Source: Opisthorchis felineus (Eukaryota; Platyhelminthes; Trematoda; Opisthorchiida; Opisthorchiidae). From it: a stretch of DNA of 64,000 nt. The DNA is taken from NCBI GenBank assembly GCA_004794785.1, contig SJOL01008661.1:88094-152093 (forward strand), read 5' to 3'. Below, in pieces: positions 50,701 to 61,508 of the stretch. A model generated the notes under the pieces. It searched no databases. It had not been told where the DNA came from and saw nothing but the letters and a program-made list of their open reading frames with translations. The position numbers were made by a program, and so were the translations under genes. Positions within the stretch are counted from its first letter, which is position 1. Every line of letters begins with the position of its first letter.

Positions 50701-53700
50701 CGATGGGAAACGAGAAAAGTTACTCACCAGCCTCGATATTTCGAGAGGCCTGCAAATGCCATCCCGCTTTTTGTCCTCCAAACGTCGATTTGTACGCGGC
50801 TGTGCCGTGGCTATCCTGGCTCGGTGACCTTGGATTCTTTGAATTTGTACGTTTGTTTTTCTTCGTTCTACGTCTTCGTGCTTGTGTAATTGTAGGAACT
50901 TCGTGTTGCCTGATGAACAATGGACTAGAAACCGGAGGATCAGTATGTGTACCCGGTCTCTGTGACATTTGCGCACATTTTAGTAAGCCTTTTGCTAGTT
51001 GCTCTTGGATTTCATGTGAACCAACGACGAACGAGTTGGACTGAATCATTTGGCGAGCCTCCAAAAATGCAGCCCGTGCTTCATCAATCTGCTTCATTGC
51101 GAGAAGGGATTGGCCTCGTCGTGCGAGAAGTCGTGGGCGACGGTCGTGTGGATAGTCGTGCTGATTTACGATGAGAAAATACAGTTGGCATTATGAGAGT
51201 TTGGTCAAAATCATACAGGTACACAAAAAAAGCGCTGACCAAATTGAGTTCCTTTCGAGTGAACACAACGCCTGACATATGGGAATGTTACAGATGTCAA
51301 CACTAAATAACGGCTCTCTGCAGGTTATTTCATCACACTATTCATTGCACGCTTTAATTGGATGTCTCCCTATAAAAAACGAAGGTAAGCGGAAGTTGTT
51401 GTCTTGAAAAACCGGGCAGCTACAACGCATTGATGGCAGAATATGTTCCGCTTTGGGTTAAAAGTAGACGCAAATTTGCTTTGTGTTGCATTTTGCCGCA
51501 CAGAAGTCGATAGACGAAATATCCATTATAGCCATTGTCTCCGTTCGCTCTCATGTGCCGCATCACCCAGTTTCCCGTAACCATGCTCGCGTATCTATTC
51601 ACCAAGGAATACTGGCGGTTCATGTCAGTGCTGTCGAACAGAACAGCTTGTAGTTCAGTGAATAGCATCGCTCCAAAGGCCCTGCGAAGTACTCGAACAT
51701 TTTGTTGTGTTCTTTGTGGAACTTGGCTTCCTCAATCACCCAGCCTGAAGTCATACATAGGGTGGAGTTTTGGGGTCACATAAATCAGCGCTCTCATATA
51801 AAACTACTACCTCCCAGTAATGGTTTATTGCAAATTATTCCATAATTATCCCCGAGAACACCGCTCATCTAGTGACACATGCAGACAATTTCACCGTCAC
51901 ATTTTCAGTATTGCATTGTGGAGACAAGGCTGCATTCGGCTTTTCAAGATTATAAACTTGTGGATGTTTGTAAGATATAGATAGTCAAATTTGCAGCAGA
52001 AGTTGACCTTTACCTGATGGGGTACTGTATTTTGTCCCATCTTCCGATTCATTTTTCGCAAATGACAATGATTCTGCCTCGATATTTTTCGATTGAACTA
52101 GGTTGGCATCGAAAATGTAGTACTGAGGGGTAGGAGGTTAGGGAGGTCGATCCTTAATCAGCTAGGTCATCCACAGTTAAATGGTTTCTAACAATCTGGA
52201 AAAACTTGCTTATGCCCCAAATATTTTACAGATCTCATGTATCTCTTGGTGTGTTGCTGGTTTTATAGGAGAACCAGGTGGAGTCATTGGCCAAGAGTCA
52301 AAAAACGGACGTTGAAAATCCACTGGAACTTTGGCAGGATAGTTAGCCGTGTACTCTATTTTTGGGGTTTTGTGAACAAATTTTAATCACCATTCGCATA
52401 CTAATTTTTGCGATTCACAGACGACAAGTAGTCCGTTATAACGGTTTCTGCCTGTCACACATTTCCATGATACGACCATCAATCATTTTGTAAATTTTAC
52501 GTCGGCATCAATCCGGTTTGATGTGGACGCAATCATTCTACTGAGTCCACACCGAAGGGAGAAAGCAGTGGACTTGGGTTTATATTTTAGTAGCGCCTGT
52601 CCGCAGTGCATATCCTTGGCTGCGTAGCAGTTTGAACTCCGGGCCTCTGACGTGACAAGCTAGCGTTTTACCACTACTCTACCAGTGCATTTTGATAGCA
52701 AGTTCAGCTGGCAGCCAGGTGCAGTCTCATATGGAATCCGGATTAGATGAATGCACATGATATGGGATCGCTGGAAGGTAGTATGGCTTTTGGATAGGGA
52801 AGTGCAAATTCTCTGTGTTGTAAAAGTGCACATGGCGTGAAATGTACATTAGACTGCATGTAATACGGTAGCCCTCTCTGTAACGGATCGGGGTAAAAGA
52901 CCCAGGTCTTTTTGTAGATACAGTCCGTGTGGAACATACCTTCATAGTAAAGCAGCGCCAATCATGAAAGGCCTACACAGCCGACGGTACCTCTATCGGC
53001 TTTAACTGTAATATTTATGGTACAAGATACTGCACAGAGATAAATGTCTACTTTCAGTGTTCGTAAAATTAGGACTAGATAGGTCAAAGAAGCGTCGCCA
53101 ATGGGAAACGCTAACCGAGAGGATATCCCTTGGTGTGCATTTGAGCTTCTTTGGTGGTTCCCAACGCGCAGTGCAGCGTCTTTACTTATCTAAGTAGACT
53201 TTCATTGCCATACGTACCAAGTACTTGCTGTAATGTTTGCCTCATGGTTGGACACCAGTGGTGCTCAGCAAGGGGTTCGAATTTACTACGAAGCCCTTAT
53301 ACGATGACCATCCATCTATGTTGGCCACTTGAAACTTGTCCCGCCAAATGCCTATTAGGATACACAAAATATGAGTCAGCAGGCTCATGACAACAACCAC
53401 TGGAAACTATGTGTCCCCATAGCACAAACCGAAATGAAATTATGCAATTCCTTGTTAAATTTTGATAAATTTGACTTCACAGGTTAGTAGATGGTTTCCA
53501 GCATCCGGCTATCGCATGAAAGGTCTACATTTAGCCCCGGGGGTTGGTTGTGTGGATGAATTTCGGGTCGCTGATTACTAGCTATAGATATTTGCTCCTG
53601 GGCATCCTGACTCAATTCAGTAGTCAGTTGCATTGGTGGAAACTGAAACAGTGGAGCTATGTGTAAGAACTGTTCGATCGGCAGCATTTGCGCAGTAATG

Positions 53701-56700
53701 CTGCGGCTACTAGAGTGCTGACTGTTGCTAACCGTGGTGTTATTTCGTGTACCAGATGTTGCGCTATTTTGTAACACATGAGAACAGTGGTTCCAACAAT
53801 TGGTGTATGGTGTGTTCTCAACTGCGTCAAGCTGGATTTTTGTAGTGAAACCTATTTGTAACAAGCAATGAAATCGTTATTCTATGTATCATATTCTCTC
53901 CAAAAGAAACTCTGCCATTCCAACTGAAAATTTGGTCGGAATACAATCTCCAAACATGTGCAGATACGTAAACTCACTGAAACAAACCTAGTGCAATTCG
54001 TTTCTTACAAGCAGGTATAGCCATCAAGGGAAGTTTTTATCAATTAAATGGAGTTTTCCCGCACAAGCAAACAATGGTCCGGAATACAATATTATGCCAA
54101 GAGAAACCCCTAAATAGAGGATAAATAAAGGGACAAAGCGTCACTCAGAGAAGACACTTGTGCACCGGATACCCACTCAATAAATCTGACTGGCGAACCT
54201 TGAATGTGAACCAGTAGACGTTGCCAATGCATTGCTGCGAGTTTGTATCTTGACATCTTATTGTGCATAGGTATTACTGGGCGTTAGACCACATACAAGT
54301 CAAACTTGTAAGAATTGGCCAGAGTTGCCGGTCGACCATTCAGTGACCGACCAACAGATGAACCAAAATGTAGCATGCGAATATAAGCAGGTCTGAGTGA
54401 ATGGTTGTACGTTGGAAGTGGCTTGCGGGGCTTTGTTCTGAGGTTTTCAGTGACACTGGGAGTCTCCTGTGTGGATTTTCTACTCATGCTGGAAAATTAT
54501 TTTCCCGTTTGATTACATTTCCTCGCGTGATGTCCGCCATACGACTTTCGAGTTTCATACGCGTCAGTCTGACTGCTCGTTTGCTATGGCATATTGAGTC
54601 TAATTAATTCATATTTAGGCTACCTGCGATTGCGGTCTCTGCTGTTACTGCGGTCTATCGAGGGCATGAAAGGCCACAGGGATGCAACACCGTATGGCTC
54701 TGCGGTCTCAGATGCCTTTCAGAAACTCACCGGTGCACGCAATCCAAAAGCCGTAATGTACGTGCCTCTGAAAAACCGAAATATAACAGATTAACCGGGG
54801 GGGGGGAAAGTACCTGTAACGCGCTGACCAAAACGCACTGTTGTGTGACAAGGCCCTCCTAAACTCAGTCAATCCATAGTAGTTGCTAGCACAATGGCCG
54901 CTCACTGGCTTGGGAAACCTGAACAAAACTCGACGGCCTCACCTAGTAGGCGCGTTAAGCGGATGACATGACGCATGAGATGTTCGGTTCGTCCGTGAAT
55001 CACCCAGAGCAAAGTAACGCGATGACGACGGTGGTTCGTACTTAACGGGATTTGGAAAATCAGATAAGCCCTTGTGCCAGCATAGACTTTCCACAATAAA
55101 ATGAATCAAAGAAACCGGACTATCGATTGCAAATAACGATGATGTATGAGAAGTGCAGATATTATGCAGATGAGATTGTAAAGTGGTTTAATTAAATTGT
55201 CACTGGCGTGCGGTCCGCAACCGGCAGACAGCCTTTGGCATCTTGTGACAAACTACCGACCCCCTGGTGCAGCAGAAACTGCTAACAGGACAGGCAGTGC
55301 ACACGCTTTCACGAACATTCTCGTGGTGACTGAGCCCAAGAACACGATGGGATTTCTTGGCGGATCATTCGGGGAATTTCTTAACTACGTGCAGAGCATT
55401 ATGTAATAAAAAGATTTTTTGGAAATATATCCCAAAGAGGAAATGGGGGAGAAAAATTTCTGCAATTCGCTTTCAAGTCACGGCGATAGTTTTTTCCCCG
55501 TGTTTGCCGATGAGGTCACTTTTAATCTGAATTTATCATCCTGGCTGTGACGTACGCCACTTAACAAAGGACCAAGCCGAAGTTCAGTGTTGGCACTCTT
55601 GGCACGAAAATTATCGAACAGATTTAGGTTTTGGCTGACGTAAATGGTAAGTCGTGTTGATAGTTGCTCATATTCATTCGTCGTTTCCCTGTCACACAAC
55701 ACTCTCCTGTAATATCAAATAGTTTCACAAATAAAGAAGCTCAACCTGAACATTGATGTTTGGTTCCAACAAGTGGTGCTCCATCCACTACGTCCGAGAT
55801 CTGCGCAATAATCTGCGAGAAACCCTCAAGGATGGGCGAATAATTCTAGGAGGACCGTTTGATTAGCTACGCGGATCGCCAGGTCTGAGCCTTCTTGCCT
55901 TCTTCAATTATACGATTATACGGTTGATAACTGGATTCGTCATGGTTACCACACGATTTCGCAGTAACAGCCAGTGAAAGCTTAAAACATTGTATGATCC
56001 TGATTTCTACATGTATGTCATTTTGACATCAGGCGCCTGACTAGGCTAGTTGTACCATGTGCGCTCATTAAGCCATCCGTCATCCGTGTTGTGGACTGTG
56101 TACATCTTCGGAATTGCATATACAGGACGCCAGCTTTCTAATGTTGTATCAGTCGCGAGTCGATAACTGGCACGTTTGCTAAAATTTCTGACTAGTAAAT
56201 AGGTCACTGTTGCACCGACACAGCCAATCCTATTCATCACAACCAAAGTAGCACGTATGGTGTGGCTCCTAGGATGTGCGAATATATGGAATGGTTCGGA
56301 GGGACTGTGTTGAAACGTAAATGAATTGACGGAAAGCACTGGTACCCCATTATAATGTGGCAACAGTTGACACTGTTTAGGATGACTGGCCAATATCAAC
56401 AGATGTCTGCGCGTTTCTCCAGCAGTCTTCACAATCTCAAGGATGGTAGCACATCCGGCTCCGAGTAAACCGCCTGCTCTTTCACAACTATTTGTTGGCG
56501 TCCAGTGGTTCAACTGCTGTTGAACTGTAAGCCAAATGGGATGCCAGCCAACTGTACGTACCCCATTCGAGCCAGTTAGGCTATAAGCTGCATGTATGAC
56601 ATCAAGTATCCGGCTCCAAGACACTTGATGCACCCTGTCAATTGGGCCTCTGAATTCAGTGGGTTAGAAAGACAAGTGCTATTGATCGTTGATTAGACGG

Positions 56701-59700
56701 CTGTTAGTCTATTCGTCGAGCTTGACAGCCTACTTGTTAACGTTTCGTCACCGTACGAAGCGACAATATCAGTGCACTGTGAGGATACTTCGGCGAACAA
56801 ATAGACAGCCACCTAATCAACAACTAATAAACTCACCTAAGCTAGACGTAATACACTACTCAAAAGGTTGCTGAAACTTCTTCGACAGCCCACCACCGGT
56901 TTCTCCCTTCTTGGGACTCATCAGGTAGACGCAGTTTTCGAGTTTCCGTCAACCTTATGTTTTACTTGAACCCCAATTGCACGAAATTGGCGAAATACAC
57001 TCATTTGCAAACGAATTTGGTTTTGCCGGGGACTCACCTGAAACCCAGCTGACGTTTTGAAGCTACTTGTATTTCGACTCATTAGCAGGGCAAATTTTAA
57101 CTAGGAATCCTATTGCGAAAAAGTGTAACCAAAGTAAGCACGTTAAATATGTGCCCACACAAGCTTGCGGATGCAAATATTAAAAAAAAACTCTTTTGAA
57201 GCTCTCCGAATAACAACAGAACGCGAATGAAGTCGCTTGAAATGGCCAACCATAAAACACCCTATTCGTGAATTAGGCTATCGTGTGCTCACTTAGCGCA
57301 CTTTCTTGGAATGCGCAACAATCAGATTCTAATTAAGTGGATTTTATTGTAGGTTTACTTGTATCATCATTATTTATCGTTCCTTTTGGCATTACCATAT
57401 TAAGATTTTTTATAGCATTGTGATGTATCCTGACGAAGAATGGGGCTGATAAGTCGGGAAGCTGGTCAAGGAAATGTTTACTGCAATTCGTATGATATTG
57501 ATTGCGTCATCTTTGTGGGCACAGGTGATTTGTCCAACCGCCAGTAATAGCTAGAATGCGAGTACGATCTCTCAGTCGATCCAACTGAACCACTGATTTG
57601 TTCGTACAGAAAGTATAACTCGTCAGTGAGTAATAGACAAGACAAGCATATTGAATGTGGACCCTAAAACATGGCACACCACACACGTCAGGTGAGCATG
57701 TGAGCAGCTCAGATGAGCAGTACCCCGGGATCAAGTTAGTTGTCCGGATGGGTTTAGGCAATTCCCAGCATGCAACGCGCACCACTAGTTCCTTTTGTGA
57801 AAAAGAGTTATCTTTCTGACTAGCCACAACTTTTATTATCTGTGTGCAATTTGTATTTATAGAGTGCCACATTCAAAAATGAAAACATTAGGGAGACAAC
57901 TACATTTTCACCTATTAGAGGAACAGGCAGACAACTAGGACAGCTATTCTCTAGTTTCTCTGGTAAGTAGTAAGTAAGTAGTAGTAAGTAGTTTAGTAGT
58001 AAGCGATTAACTGGCCCATTAGAACTGTATCCATGCTGGGAACACTGCAACATTTGGCACGATTTTGCAAAATCTGGTGGCTCACTTGTGTGCTTTATGC
58101 CCTGCCGAGACAACTGTCATCAAGCGTTATGCGTTGCACCCAGCGAAGTATCCGCTGAAAACGTTGGTTACTGGATCTGCCGTTTGGTTTTGAAAAGCAA
58201 TACGACTATTTGACAAAGATGTGCCATCAGTGATCTAGCATACTAAACAGTCTGCATGTAAGCCCTGATGAGCAGCATTCTGATTTAGGTTATTTGTAGC
58301 ATAGGTGAACCCATTTCTTATACTTTTTCCTCCAAAAAGGTCCTGTGGACTTAGGGAGGGTACATTGCGCGCCATTGTTTGGAGAAAATAAATTCAAAAA
58401 ACCTACAACTACCCGATATTTCGGTCCACCGGTAAATGCTTTTGCCAATAGGATTCGCTGCATATGGGTTCCGGATTTAACGGAATCACGGCTTTCGCTG
58501 TTCCGGGACATTAAGATTTATATTAACCAGCTGGCGTGAACTAATCACTATCAACAGGGTTTCCGTGAGTTACTTACTTGGAATGCAAGTTCAATATCTT
58601 GAATTGTCTCCGCGTGGGCTCCCAAGCGATACAGAACACAAGATCGATTGGCATACGCGAAGGCCTTTGTTTTGTTGGTCTCAGCGAAGAATAAAGCTTT
58701 GGTGTATAGTGCCAAGGCGTCCTCAAAATTTCGTGAAAGCCATGCGTCATTGCCCGCATCACGCAAAAGATTCGAAAGTCCATCTTTCTTTAGTGAATTT
58801 CGGCAACCTTCACTTCTTGCAGCTGAGTGAAAAGGAATCGAACTTACTATAGGTCTAAAGGATGGGAGGTTAGGAGATGCATCCAAACACACATAAGCAA
58901 CTAGCGGGCTAAAGTACCAGCAACGTTCGCTACCAGATAACGGGTAACCCTGCATATGGTCACCGTGAGAGTGGTTCATCTTCATCACATTTCTGACAAA
59001 TTCAAACACCCAGTACTAATATGTATATCCCGATTTCGCTTGCAATCACAGCTAAACTTTTTCCATCCCTTGTTGGGTCACGATACTTGTGCAAATGTAT
59101 GCCTTATTTACATAATAATTTACCTCACTGTGTACTTGAAATCCCGTGGCCTCATTTGTATTCCTGTCCGTCTTATCCCCAGGTGGCTTAGCGGTTAGAG
59201 CGCTAATTTACTGACCAGAAGGTCCGTCGTTCAAACCCAACCTCTACATCTCGACTTCCCCTGTCTAGGCTTGGGCAACCTGGCAGTATACTAGCCCTCG
59301 TGCTTCCTTCGGGTGGCGTGGCAGCTAGGCGCCGAAAGGGCATCACAGCTGAACGATTATCTTATGTTATTTACCGCCTTGTTTCTTCTCAAGTTAATTA
59401 CAGAATCTATACTACCGTGTACTATCTCAAGTTAGGCTGACGTGTAGTCTCGTGTCTTACGGTTTAAGAATGGCAATGCAGTAGAAGCTGATTCTACCTT
59501 CTTGCTGAAACTATTTTGAAAATTCAACCGACTAAGTTACCGGTAGAATTTGACTTCATCATGGTTGATTACACCGAGAATGCCATTTATGTACCGCCAT
59601 AATATCGCTGGTTGTCACTGGAATCCGGCCAAAGCTTACAATCTGAAATCCTTTTTAAGATCCAAGCCGAAAACAAAGTGGCAGGCATTTAGGCATACTT

Positions 59701-61508
59701 GACGTATTGAGATATCTTATTTACAGAGATTTGCGTCCACTTCTGCGTTGTTATTTCTGCCAGCAGTAACCACCTCGCTCTGCATGTAACGCATCAGGAT
59801 CATCCACATTCAGAAATCTCTTAAGGCCTCAAAGAAATCATAGCTTATGGATGTTTTACAGTTATTGGCCTTAGAATATCTGCTTGTAATCTCTTTACCG
59901 TGTCTAAGAGGGGAGTGATCCCACCCAATTCTGTAAACTTGATAATCGCTACATATTATCGGGTATTTCTTCGGTTGACAGGTTCAATGTTTCGAGGTTT
60001 TAGTTTTCGAGACTTATGGATTCTGACAAACTGTACTTGCGATTTCTACAATTCCAGTGAAGGAATTTCGTGCAGTGCTCAAGTCACAGGAGCTTTTAAA
60101 ACTGGGCTGTTCATTCCTTGCCTTTGTCATTCAATTACCATTAAACTGAAACCCCCGTCAATTAGACAAGGCTGTATTTCACCTAGAAGCCCTTCTGAGA
60201 AATTTCTCACAGCGCATAACTAGTGCATGGCTAAACCTTCTCCACTGGGTTGCTTGAGTACAGAATCTGGTAGCCCTAAAACCACAAATTTTGAAGTTAG
60301 GTTGCACACCAAGAAATTCCTTCTGGATACGCGACAGTTCCTCTTGCGTGCGATCGTCCCCGTTCCTCTAAAGCATTGACTTGATAAGCTCCGGACACAC
60401 CAGCTGTAGGTGTTTTCATTCATTCGGAAAAGTTTCGGAACGGGGTGAATAATCGTCACTTCAGGAGGATTTGGAATGTGGTAGATAAATTAACTGATTG
60501 GCTAAGTCTTTACGTTTGGCGCACAGACTTATCTGATCGACTGCATTCACAAATCTATTTAGTTTGTGGGAGTTGGTAAGTGATGGAACAAGTGTCCTTA
60601 ATTATCAATTCAACCTAATGGAACGCTTGTGTGAGGCGCGAAAAGTTAGCAAGCAACACCCACTCACCGATTATTTTCCAGACCTCACAAAAGCGATAAC
60701 TTCTTGATGTATCTCAGAAATCTTCCAATGAAATCTCTACAGTTTTAATGTGCACGGCTTAATTGGGAGTAAGAACCAATGGTCTCAGCTTTGATATCAG
60801 TTATAAGTAGGCCGGATTTAGACTTCAAATTTTAACTCAAAGATGCCTGCATTTGGTTCACAACAAATAATTAACGCCATCTAGAAAGCAGGATCACGTG
60901 TTGCCAACAGGTCAGTAGATGCTCCAAAGACTTAGTTTTAAGGCATTGCATTACGGCACACAAAACTTGCTTCTAAATATGTAAAGATTAATTTGAAAAT
61001 ATGGCGATTTCGAATGGAAATTGGAGTTGCGAGCATGACGCGCGCCGCTGGTTAGAATTCATTTAGTCTGATTCTTCAATTTAGCCCTGACCAAATAGTT
61101 TTAAATAATGAAATGCAAAGTCTAGTCATTGCATGGCATAGGATTGCTTGAAATTAGATAAACCCAGGAAGCTTGTAGTTGGCGAAGTTCTGTGGTGTTA
61201 CCGGAAAGTCAACTGCCCCAATGAGTTTATGACGAAACGTTTTGTGTCGACTATCCAAGGCCATAAAACTGTAGGGAAAGTCCTCTAGCTTTCCTGTGCA
61301 AACTTGACTTACCAGGCAGTAAGGAGAATCGACGAATACCAGGCAATTTCATGAGCACACAAACGCGCTCGAAATCGGTCGCACACTGAGTGAATTCAGC
61401 AGGCCAGAGGATGGAAGAATCTTCCAAATCGTACGATTCTTCTTCATCCCATTTTCTCGCGACAGCATCGCACACCTCAATACAAAATCTCTTGAAATCT
61501 TCATGCAC
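37809..61508 (-). CDS. SMYD4-like TPR/MYND/SET protein, copy B (six exons, 756 aa), possibly non-catalytic
   Basis: Join on the - strand, in transcript order: 61508-61313, 58822-58578, 51160-50728, 49065-48944, 48223-47879, 38738-37809. All junctions are GT/AG and phases 1, 0, 1, 0, 0 are the same as in copy A. Parts seen are a TPR region (about 75-170), SET start (AGW at 279-281, [10 protein letters not shown] from 292), and a MYND finger with C314, C317, C327, C330, C336, C340, H371 and C375. The SET core reads LLHSCDPN and HRTFGVHY, and post-SET cysteines are at 600, 602 and 605. Three methyl-donor or catalytic positions differ from copy A. K278 replaces the first Gly of GxG. L541 replaces the Asn of NHSC. 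F576 replaces the Tyr before Gly. The frame is intact, so the protein is probably made, but methylation is doubtful. Confidence 0.88.
41147..41395 (-). repeat. interspersed repeat R2, copy b (coding-like)
   Basis: The - strand frame carries [32 protein letters not shown] and [18 protein letters not shown]. The last block is shared with 19600-19800. The frame stays open for 75 codons. I do not know the parent element. Confidence 0.5.
43225..43305 (-). repeat. tRNA-like relic
   Basis: On the - strand, TTGGCCGAACAGTTAAGTGT (A-box-like) is followed about 30 bases later by CCCGAGTTCGAAAATGC (B-box-like). The spacing suits a tRNA-derived head, but the body does not match the main SINE family. Confidence 0.35.
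47742..47796. repeat. TA dinucleotide microsatellite
   Basis: About 27 uninterrupted TA units. It lies about 80 bases inside intron 5 of copy B, counted from the donor at 47878. Confidence 0.97.
47879..48223 (-). CDS. SMYD4 copy B exon 5 (second half of MYND, SET-I)
   Basis: The acceptor is TTACATTTTAG|GTT and the donor CAA|GTAAGT, phase 0. It begins [13 protein letters not shown] and continues to SCHRYECG, completing the MYND finger. The insert between the ligand pairs is four residues longer than in copy A. It ends [17 protein letters not shown]. Confidence 0.92.
48224..48943 (-). other. copy B intron 4
   Basis: A 720-base phase-0 intron (GTATGT to TTTTAG). A 130-codon open frame on the - strand overlaps it (48737-48345), without a recognisable domain or matching splice sites, and I treat it as chance. 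Confidence 0.55.
48944..49065 (-). CDS. SMYD4 copy B exon 4 (SET-N and first half of MYND)
   Basis: The acceptor is TTTCTGGCTTTCTCAG|GAG and the donor GAG|GTATGT. It is 122 nt, like copy A exon 4. It encodes [30 protein letters not shown] and SE. Confidence 0.92.
49752..49970 (-). other. unassigned coding-like segment
   Basis: About 73 codons are open on the - strand, containing [36 protein letters not shown] and [15 protein letters not shown]. It looks more like real protein than random translation. It has no ATG at its start and no clear donor at its end. I do not recognise the family. It could be an old insertion or a chance frame. Confidence 0.25.
50345..50422 (-). repeat. tRNA-like relic
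   Basis: The - strand shows AATCAGCTAAGTGGTAACAT, then GAATGCCTGAAGTACGG, then a weak B-box-like GACTGAACC. The order fits a tRNA head. It is not a member of the main SINE family. Confidence 0.3.
50728..51160 (-). CDS. SMYD4 copy B exon 3 (TPR end, linker, SET start)
   Basis: The acceptor is CGTAAATCAG|CAC and the donor GCTG|GTGAGT, phase 1. It encodes [37 protein letters not shown], a basic linker (RRRTKKNKR), and [18 protein letters not shown]. In copy A the corresponding position has GIGW, so the first Gly of GxG is Lys here. Confidence 0.9.
52621..52690 (-). repeat. tRNA-like relic (Asp-like)
   Basis: The - strand reads TGGTAGAGTAGTGGTAAAAC, then GCTAGCTTGTCACGTCAG, then GGCCCGGAGTTCAAACTGC. 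The order and spacing resemble tRNA-Asp, including a GTC triplet in the anticodon position, but the acceptor stem does not pair. It is a relic or the head of a second SINE family. Confidence 0.4.
53484..53864 (-). other. unassigned open frame, 126 codons
   Basis: The - strand frame is rich in Ser, Gln, Asn and Pro, for example [14 protein letters not shown] and [17 protein letters not shown] possible acceptor (TTACAAATAG) lies at its 5' end. No domain is recognised. It could be a low-complexity exon of the tentative gene described at 55478-57650, or chance. Confidence 0.2.
55478..57650 (-). other. tentative nested gene fragment, MED25 vWA-like segments
   Basis: Three - strand segments, in order, resemble consecutive parts of the Mediator subunit 25 von Willebrand A domain. 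At 57650-57520, after a TTTTAG acceptor, is [17 protein letters not shown]. At 56570-56330 is [20 protein letters not shown] with [19 protein letters not shown]. At 55710-55480, after an ATTACAG acceptor, is [20 protein letters not shown]. The N-terminal exon with the metal-site motif was not found. The frame at 56633-56046 is open for 195 codons. It lies wholly inside intron 2 of copy B and on the same strand. The match is by eye on short segments, so I hold it weakly. Confidence 0.28.
56843..56886. repeat. short dispersed repeat, copy 2
   Basis: TAGACGTAATACACTACTCA then AAAGGTTGCTGAAACTTCTTC matches 34850-34894 with few differences. Confidence 0.5.
57963..58003. repeat. imperfect AAGT/AGT microsatellite
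   Basis: A run of mixed GTAAGTA, GTAGTA and GTTTAGTA units. Read on the - strand it is TACTTACTTACTACT-like. Confidence 0.75.
58578..58822 (-). CDS. SMYD4 copy B exon 2 (TPR)
   Basis: The acceptor is CCTTTTCACTCAG|CTG and the donor CAA|GTAAGT, phase 0. It encodes [45 protein letters not shown] and QDIELAF, the same TPR units as copy A exon 2. Confidence 0.9.
58823..61312 (-). other. copy B intron 1
   Basis: A 2490-base phase-1 intron holding one + strand SINE (59177-59360) and a faint RT trace near 60150-60200 ([19 protein letters not shown] in the place of the RT motif-B region). Nothing else is recognised. Confidence 0.5.
59177..59360 (+). repeat. tRNA-derived SINE, copy 7
   Basis: It reads CAGGTGGCTTAGCGGTTAGA, B box CGTTCAAACC (59228-59237), CTAGGCTTGGGCAACCTGGC, GCCCTCGTGCTTCCTTCGGG and GGCGCCGAAAGGGCATCACA, and ends AGCTGAACGATT. 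It is antisense to copy B and the only clear member of the family on the right side of the window. Confidence 0.88.
61313..61508 (-). CDS. SMYD4 copy B exon 1
   Basis: ATG at 61508-61506, donor CCTG|GTAAGT at 61312, phase 1. It encodes [33 protein letters not shown] and [15 protein letters not shown]. The end of the exon matches copy A exon 1 residue for residue in position. The start is four codons closer to the homology block than in copy A. Confidence 0.85.

Larger units (their letters stand above)
49066..50727 (-). other. copy B intron 3
   Basis: A 1662-base phase-1 intron. It contains a tRNA-like relic (50345-50422, - strand) and an unassigned coding-like segment at 49752-49970 on the - strand. 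Confidence 0.5.
51161..58577 (-). other. copy B intron 2
   Basis: A 7417-base phase-0 intron. It contains - strand segments with weak resemblance to the Mediator subunit 25 vWA domain (57650-55478), a Gln/Ser/Pro-containing open frame (53864-53484), a tRNA-like relic (52690-52621) and an AAGT-type microsatellite (57963-58003). I recognise nothing else. Confidence 0.5.

Noticed and set aside
51420..51668. A resemblance of the - strand frame to the MED25 ACID domain
   Set aside because: The match relies on a few scattered residues (NGYNGYFVY). Similar weak matches could be found in other frames, and accepting this and 49752-49970 would require interleaving with SMYD4 exon 3. Treated as over-reading.
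56690..57450. A Penelope-like element suggested by CATCAGG/GACGAAG phrases and the short dispersed repeat
   Set aside because: No GIY-YIG or RT peptide could be found and the phrases are too short to support the call.
59815..60225. A LINE RT call in copy B intron 1
   Set aside because: Only IRQGC and a short flank resemble RT motif B. No other RT landmark is in order nearby, so it is mentioned only within the intron description.
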